DNA of 64,000 bases from positions 9,676 to 73,675 of the forward strand of contig CAAFWU010000037.1 of assembly GCA_900766825.1 (NCBI GenBank). The letters are read 5' to 3'. Source of the stretch: Bacteroidales bacterium (GTDB taxonomy: Bacteria > Bacteroidota > Bacteroidia > Bacteroidales > Marinilabiliaceae). Numbering within the stretch: the first letter of the stretch is position 1; each line of letters begins with the position of its first letter. The notes beneath the pieces are model-generated. The model was not told the origin of the DNA. It saw only the letters and a list, made by a program, of their open reading frames with translations, and searched no databases. Positions 59,516 through 64,000 of this stretch are shown here, piece by piece. The position numbers and the translations under genes are program-made.

Positions 59516-62380
59516 ATGACAAAATTTAAAAAATACTTGGGCTCTGGGCTGCTCAGTTTCTCGTTGCTAGCCGCCCTCACAAGTTGCCAGACTGCGGGCT
59601 CTGGTGGTCAAGGTGCCGATGGTTTCCTTATCAAGACCGCCGATGGACAGACTGTTCGACTTCAGGTTGTCAATGACAATATCGTAAGAGTCTCGGCCAA
59701 CCTCGGTGGCAAATTCGATGCCGACCAAAGCCTCATGGTCGTCCCTCAGCAACCATTCTCCGACTTCACCTCATCCGAGACCGATTCGTCGCTCTCCATT
59801 GTCACCAAGCAGCTCTTGGTCAACGTGGACAAGCGCACTGGCAAAGTGGTATTCCTCAACCCCGATGGCTCCACCATCCTCGCCGAGGACGGGCGAACTC
59901 TCGACAAGATAAATATCGAGGGTACCGATGGTCTCCAGTTTCGTCAAAAGTGGATTCCAGGTGCCGACGATGCCATCTATGGTCTCGGTCAGCATCAGGC
60001 CGAGGAGTTCAACTACCGTGGTAAAAACGAGGAACTCTATCAGTATAATACCAAGATTTCCATCCCCTTCTTCATCTCCAACAAGGCCTATGGCGTCCTT
60101 TGGGACAACAATTCCCTCTCCCGCTGGGGCGATCCTCGCGACTATGCCCAGCTGAACGAAGCCTTTGTTGTCTACGACAAAGAGGGCAAAGAGGGCGGTC
60201 TCTCAAGCCATTGGACACCAGCTCCAAAATCTGACGTTAAGCCTCTGGACCGCACCGAGCCTATCCTCTACTTCGCCGACATCTTGGCCAATAAGGAGCT
60301 CATGCCTAAGGGCTATCCTCAGCTCGGAGCCGATGTCGATTTCGATGGCTATCTTGAAGCCAAAGAGGACGGTGTGCATCGTTTCTTGATCTACTATGCT
60401 GGCTACACCCGCGTCTTCATCGACGACAAGGAACTCTTCCCCGAGATCTGGCGCACGGCTTGGAACCCCAACAGCCGCAAGTTCAGCCTCGACCTTAAGA
60501 AAGGTCAGAAGGTTAAACTCCACATTGACTGGAAGCCAGATGGTGGCGAATCCTATTGTGCTCTCCGTGCCCTCACTCCAGTGTCAGACGAGGAGCAGAA
60601 TAAGTTGGCCCTCTGGAGCGAAATAGGCAGTCAGGAGGACTACTATTTCATCAAGGGTCAGAACATGGATCAAGTCATCAGTGGCTACCGAACCCTTACT
60701 GGCAAGAGCCAAGTCATGGCCAAGTGGGTCATGGGCTTCTGGCAGAGCCGCGAGCGCTATGTCACTCAAGATGATATCCTCAGCACCCTCAAGAACTTCC
60801 GCGACAACAACATACCCATCGACAACATTGTTCAGGACTGGAACTATTGGGAGGAGGATCAGTGGGGAGCCCACGACTTCGACCCCGCCCGCTATGCCGA
60901 CCCTCAGGCTATGTTGGACTCTGTGCATGCCTTGCACGGTCGCTTCATGATCTCTGTTTGGCCTAAGTTCTACACCAACACCGAGCACTTTAAGGAGTTT
61001 GACGAAAAAGGCTGGATGTATCAGCAGTCCGTCAAGGATTCGCTCCGCGACTGGGTCGGCCCAGGCTACACCTACTCTTTCTACGATGCCTACTCTGCCG
61101 ACGCCCGCAAACTCTTCTGGGACCAGATGAACGAGCACCTCTATAAGTTCGGCATCGACTCTTGGTGGATGGACGCCTCCGAACCCAACGTCCGCGACTG
61201 CACCCCAACCCAGTATCGAAAAGATCTCTGTGGCCCAACGGCCCTCGGTCCCTCGGCCAAATACTTCAATGCCTACTCTATTGTCAATGCCGACGCCATA
61301 TATAATGGTCAGCGTTCGGTCAACGACACAAGCCGCGTCTTCCTCCTCACCCGCTCTGGCTTCGCTGGCCTCCAGCGCTATAGCACAGCTTCTTGGAGTG
61401 GCGACATCGCCTCTCGTTGGGAGGATATGCGTGCACAGATAACCGCTGGTCTCAACTTCAGTGTGGCTGGCGTGCCAATGTGGGGTCAGGACATCGGTGG
61501 CTTCTGTGTAGAGAAACGACACGAGAAGGCTTTCAGCGAATTCTGCATTACTGGCAAGGTTAACGAGGACCTCAAAGATTGGCGCGAACTTCAAGCTCGT
61601 TGGCATCAGTGGGGCGTCTTCACCCCTCTCTATCGAGCCCACGGTCAGTATCCAACACGCGAGATCTGGAACATTGCACCCAAAGGCGAACCAGCCTACA
61701 ACTCTATCTTGGCTTGCCATAAGCTCCGCTATCGCCTTATGCCCTACATCTATAGCTTGGCAGGCATGGTTCACTTCAACGACTACACCATCATGCGACC
61801 CCTCGTCATGGACTTTGGCGCCGACACCAACGTCAACGAGATTGGCACTCAGTTCCTCTTCGGTCCCAGCATAATGGTTTGCCCCGTCACCACCTACGGC
61901 GCTCGCACTCGCGACCTCTATCTGCCCGCTGGTGCTCAGTGGTATGACTTCCATACTGGCAAGGTCTACAATGGCGGTCAGAACATAACAGCCGACGCTC
62001 CTTTCGATGTCACCCCAGTCTTCGTGCCCGCTGGCTCCATCATCCTCACTGGTCCTGACATGGAATGGTCGGATCAGAAGCCTGCCGACAACATCACAGT
62101 ATATCTCTTTGCTGGCCGCAACGGAAGCTTCACCCTCTACGAGGACGAAGGCACCAACTACAACTACGAGAAAGGTCAGTGCGCCTTCATCGACTTCAAC
62201 TACGATGACGCTGCTCGAACCCTTACCATTGCTGCTCGCCGTGGCAACTTCAAGGGCATGCTCCAAAATCGCAAGTTCAATGTGGTTCTCGTTGATGCCG
62301 AACACCCAGCTGCTGTTGATAAGCCTGCCGAGGGTAAGACCGTGGACTACAATGGTGCCGAGGTTAAAGTTCAACTCTAA
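59516..62380 (+). CDS. GH31 alpha-xylosidase-like enzyme with PA14 insert
   Basis: A 954-residue lipoprotein (lipobox LTSC, about Cys24). Its N-terminal beta domain has a PA14 insert at about residues 265-350 (DVDFDGYLEAKEDGVHRFLIYYAG, RVFIDDKELFPE). The catalytic barrel contains the nucleophile Asp553 in SWWMDASEP and the acid/base Asp630 in SGDIASRWEDM, with HQWGVFTPLYRAHG and a C-terminal beta domain. A PA14-bearing GH31 is the form of known bacterial alpha-xylosidases that act on xyloglucan fragments. ATG 59516 gives a normal lipoprotein signal. A terminator follows; the neighbours are GH43 and GH3 genes. Confidence 0.9.
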   Translation: MTKFKKYLGSGLLSFSLLAALTSCQTAGSGGQGADGFLIKTADGQTVRLQVVNDNIVRVSANLGGKFDADQSLMVVPQQPFSDFTSSETDSSLSIVTKQLLVNVDKRTGKVVFLNPDGSTILAEDGRTLDKINIEGTDGLQFRQKWIPGADDAIYGLGQHQAEEFNYRGKNEELYQYNTKISIPFFISNKAYGVLWDNNSLSRWGDPRDYAQLNEAFVVYDKEGKEGGLSSHWTPAPKSDVKPLDRTEPILYFADILANKELMPKGYPQLGADVDFDGYLEAKEDGVHRFLIYYAGYTRVFIDDKELFPEIWRTAWNPNSRKFSLDLKKGQKVKLHIDWKPDGGESYCALRALTPVSDEEQNKLALWSEIGSQEDYYFIKGQNMDQVISGYRTLTGKSQVMAKWVMGFWQSRERYVTQDDILSTLKNFRDNNIPIDNIVQDWNYWEEDQWGAHDFDPARYADPQAMLDSVHALHGRFMISVWPKFYTNTEHFKEFDEKGWMYQQSVKDSLRDWVGPGYTYSFYDAYSADARKLFWDQMNEHLYKFGIDSWWMDASEPNVRDCTPTQYRKDLCGPTALGPSAKYFNAYSIVNADAIYNGQRSVNDTSRVFLLTRSGFAGLQRYSTASWSGDIASRWEDMRAQITAGLNFSVAGVPMWGQDIGGFCVEKRHEKAFSEFCITGKVNEDLKDWRELQARWHQWGVFTPLYRAHGQYPTREIWNIAPKGEPAYNSILACHKLRYRLMPYIYSLAGMVHFNDYTIMRPLVMDFGADTNVNEIGTQFLFGPSIMVCPVTTYGARTRDLYLPAGAQWYDFHTGKVYNGGQNITADAPFDVTPVFVPAGSIILTGPDMEWSDQKPADNITVYLFAGRNGSFTLYEDEGTNYNYEKGQCAFIDFNYDDAARTLTIAARRGNFKGMLQNRKFNVVLVDAEHPAAVDKPAEGKTVDYNGAEVKVQL

Positions 62381-62418
62381 CCCGCCCTGCTTCGGTCACA
62401 CTTAAGCATTGCAAAAAC

Positions 62419-62490
62419 ATCCGCATTAGTTGCACAAATCCCCTTTGCTTTTTCCGTTGGGTGTCTGTGGACTAATGCGGATTGTTTTTA
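62419..62490 (+). terminator. Intrinsic terminator after the GH31 gene
   Basis: ATCCGCATTAGT (62419-62430) and ACTAATGCGGAT (62471-62482) are perfect 12-base arms with a long loop, followed by TGTTTTTA. Confidence 0.85.
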
Positions 62491-62602
62491 ACAACCACAT
62501 TCACTGCTTTTTTTAAAATTTGTTTAACGGTACAGTTCCCTAACTTGGGACTTCCACTTTAGGCAAAAGCAAATCACCCTTCATTCACATATCTTGTTTT
62601 TA

Positions 62603-63982
62603 ATGAACCACTCACTTACTCTTCTTGCTGGTGCCGCCGCATTGGTGCTATCACTCAACGGTTGCTGCCCTCAGGCACCATCGCAAAGCCAGCAATGGAC
62701 CGACGCCGAGATTGAGCAGAAGATCAATGACATACTGCCAAAGCTAACCATCGACGAAAAGGTGGCCCTCTGTCATGCCCAGTCCAAATTCAGTTCCGCT
62801 GGTGTGGCTCGCCTTGGCATCCCTGAACTCTGGATGTCCGATGGTCCCCACGGCGTTCGTGCCGAGGTCAACTGGGACGATTGGGGCTACGCCAATTGGA
62901 CCAACGACTCCTGCACCGCCTTCCCAGCTCTGGTCTCCTTGGCCGCAAGCTTCAACCCCGACCTCTCGCGTGCCTATGGCGTGGCCGTTGGCGAAGAGGC
63001 TCGCTATCGCCGCAAAGACATCATGCTCGGTCCCGGCATTGAGATGTATCGCACCCCCCTCTGTGGCAGAAACTTTGAGTATATGGGCGAGGACCCCTAT
63101 CTGGCCTCACAAATGGTTGTGCCCTACATTCAAGGTCTTCAGTCACAAACTGTTGCATGTTGCGTAAAACACTTTGCCCTCAATAACCAAGAGCAGTGGC
63201 GCACCACCGTAGACGTTCACGTATCCGAGCGTGCCCTCCGCGAAATCCACCTCCCTGCCTACGAGGCTGCCGTTAAAGAGGGTGGCGCATGGTCCATTAT
63301 GGGCTCCTATAACCTCTACGACGGTCAGCACTGCTGCCACAACCAGAAGCTCAACAACATACTCCGTGGCGAGTGGGGCTTCGATGGTTGCGTAATAACC
63401 GACTGGGGCGGTGCCACCGACACCCGCGAGGCTGCCGAAAATGGTCTCGACATCGAGATGGGTTCCTACACCAACGGTTTCACCAGCTCCGCCGCCTTCG
63501 CCTACGACGACTACTATCTGGCCCGTGCCTATCGTGACTCCATCTTGGCTGGCAAAATTGCCATGGAGACACTCGACCTCAAGGCCCGCAACATCCTTCG
63601 TCTCATGTTCCGCACCACCATGGCCAAAAACCGCCCATTTGGTTGCAAAGGAAATGCCGAGCACTCCCAAACGGCCCTCACCGTGGCTCAGGAGGGCATT
63701 GTCTTGCTCAAGAACGACGGCAACGCCCTCCCCATCGACCCCGAGACCACACAGACAATTGCCGTCATTGGCGAGAACGCAACCCGTTCCATGCTCGGCG
63801 GTGGCTCTTCCGAACTCAAGGGCATCAAGGAGGTCTCCCCCCTCGAGGGCATCAAGGCTGCATTCCCCAAAGCCCAAATCCTCTGGTCTATGGGCTACGC
63901 CAGTGGTCCCGAGGCCTACGGTCGTGTTGTTCCATCTCCTTTCCCTGCCGATAGTCTCGAAAAGGCTGCCCTCGAGGTGGCT
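62603..63982 (+). CDS. GH3 family beta-glycosidase, truncated by contig end
   Basis: The first 460 codons of a GH3 enzyme. The signal peptide or lipobox region is LSLNGCC (about Cys21). GH3 motifs are LGIPELWMSDGPHGVRAEVNWD, GEEARYRRKDIMLGPGIEMYRTPLCGRNFEYMGEDP, ACCVKHFALNNQ, and the nucleophile Asp267 in CVITDWGGA. The second domain begins near GIVLLKNDGNALPID. It resembles the GH3 encoded at 35311 over the whole length, so the two are paralogues. The frame remains open to the window end, but the last six codons (from 63983) come from sequencing adapter, so the true coding sequence ends at 63982 here. Confidence 0.92.
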
Positions 63983-64000
63983 AGATCGGAAGAGCACACG
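63983..64000. other. Illumina adapter sequence (artefact)
   Basis: The last 18 bases, AGATCGGAAGAGCACACG, are identical to the start of the Illumina TruSeq read 1 adapter. They are not genomic and should be trimmed. Confidence 0.96.

Noticed and set aside
60584..62374. A 596-codon open frame antisense to the GH31 gene
   Set aside because: It overlaps the catalytic region of a complete GH31 enzyme with both catalytic Asp residues. The antisense product has no recognisable motif.
63143..63997. An antisense frame at the right end beginning MLFRSSHLEG
   Set aside because: Its first codons are the reverse complement of the Illumina adapter, and it lies opposite the GH3 gene.
1..64000. Search by eye for tRNA, rRNA, tmRNA, integrases and IS elements
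   Set aside because: No cloverleaf-like gap sequence, conserved rRNA stretch or transposase motif was seen. Small RNA genes in the gaps cannot be excluded without covariance models.

Overview
The window reads as one stretch of a Bacteroidales chromosome, most likely a gut or rumen commensal in the Prevotella/Bacteroides range and probably from a metagenome. The evidence is a SusC/SusD pair, LES-type lipoproteins, DUF4861, DUF4290, DUF5686 and DUF6377 proteins, PCMD-domain surface proteins, repeated TAnnTTTG-type -7 promoter boxes, and a MurA of the Bacteroidetes type. Genus cannot be fixed from the sequence alone. No tRNA, rRNA, CRISPR array, transposase or phage gene was seen. The last 18 bases match the Illumina TruSeq adapter, so the right end is a contig end with untrimmed adapter, not biology.

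1-11.8 kb is a uronic-acid (pectin-type) catabolic region. A minus-strand operon runs uxaC, kdgK, kdgA, a hexuronate MFS transporter, a YhcH-like protein and uxaB (cut by the window start). A divergent plus-strand set holds a LacI regulator, kduI, a kduD-like dehydrogenase and a DUF4861 gene. Both arms feed 2-keto-3-deoxygluconate, which KdgK and KdgA turn into pyruvate and glyceraldehyde-3-phosphate. A 749-base divergent region holds LacI-type operators. Several gaps in the uxa operon carry long perfect hairpins.

11.9-24.2 kb holds a probably highly expressed OmpA-like/TPR lipoprotein, a low-G+C two-gene pair (AAA ATPase plus RloB/TOPRIM-like protein) that resembles AbiL-type phage defence, a MATE transporter, a three-gene surface operon (PCMD lipoprotein, outer-membrane barrel, calycin/PCMD protein with a sorting-like tail) and a DUF5686 outer-membrane protein.

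24.5-37.6 kb has an acyl-CoA ligase, an RluA-type pseudouridine synthase and a small polysaccharide utilisation locus: a DUF6377 regulator, susC, susD and a GH3 glycosidase.

38-42.6 kb is the aromatic amino-acid operon pheA, aminotransferase, DAHP synthase/chorismate mutase, tyrA. It is preceded by the clearest regulatory find in the window: a 26-codon leader peptide with ten Phe/Tyr/Gly codons in a row (nine of them Phe or Tyr), followed by an intrinsic terminator and a possible antiterminator. This is a textbook layout for ribosome-mediated attenuation.

42.7-56.4 kb carries an AAA-ATPase/nuclease-like gene, a membrane NfeD/ClpP-type protease, ThrH, DUF4290, MurA (with Asp in place of the fosfomycin-target Cys), a beta-propeller protein, a DEDDh exonuclease, an FAH-family protein and a 1354-residue polytopic NtrY-like histidine kinase. 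56.4-64 kb is a second carbohydrate cluster: a GH43-type lipoprotein, an unknown exported protein, a GH31 enzyme with a PA14 insert (alpha-xylosidase-like) and a second GH3 enzyme paralogous to the first, truncated by the contig end.
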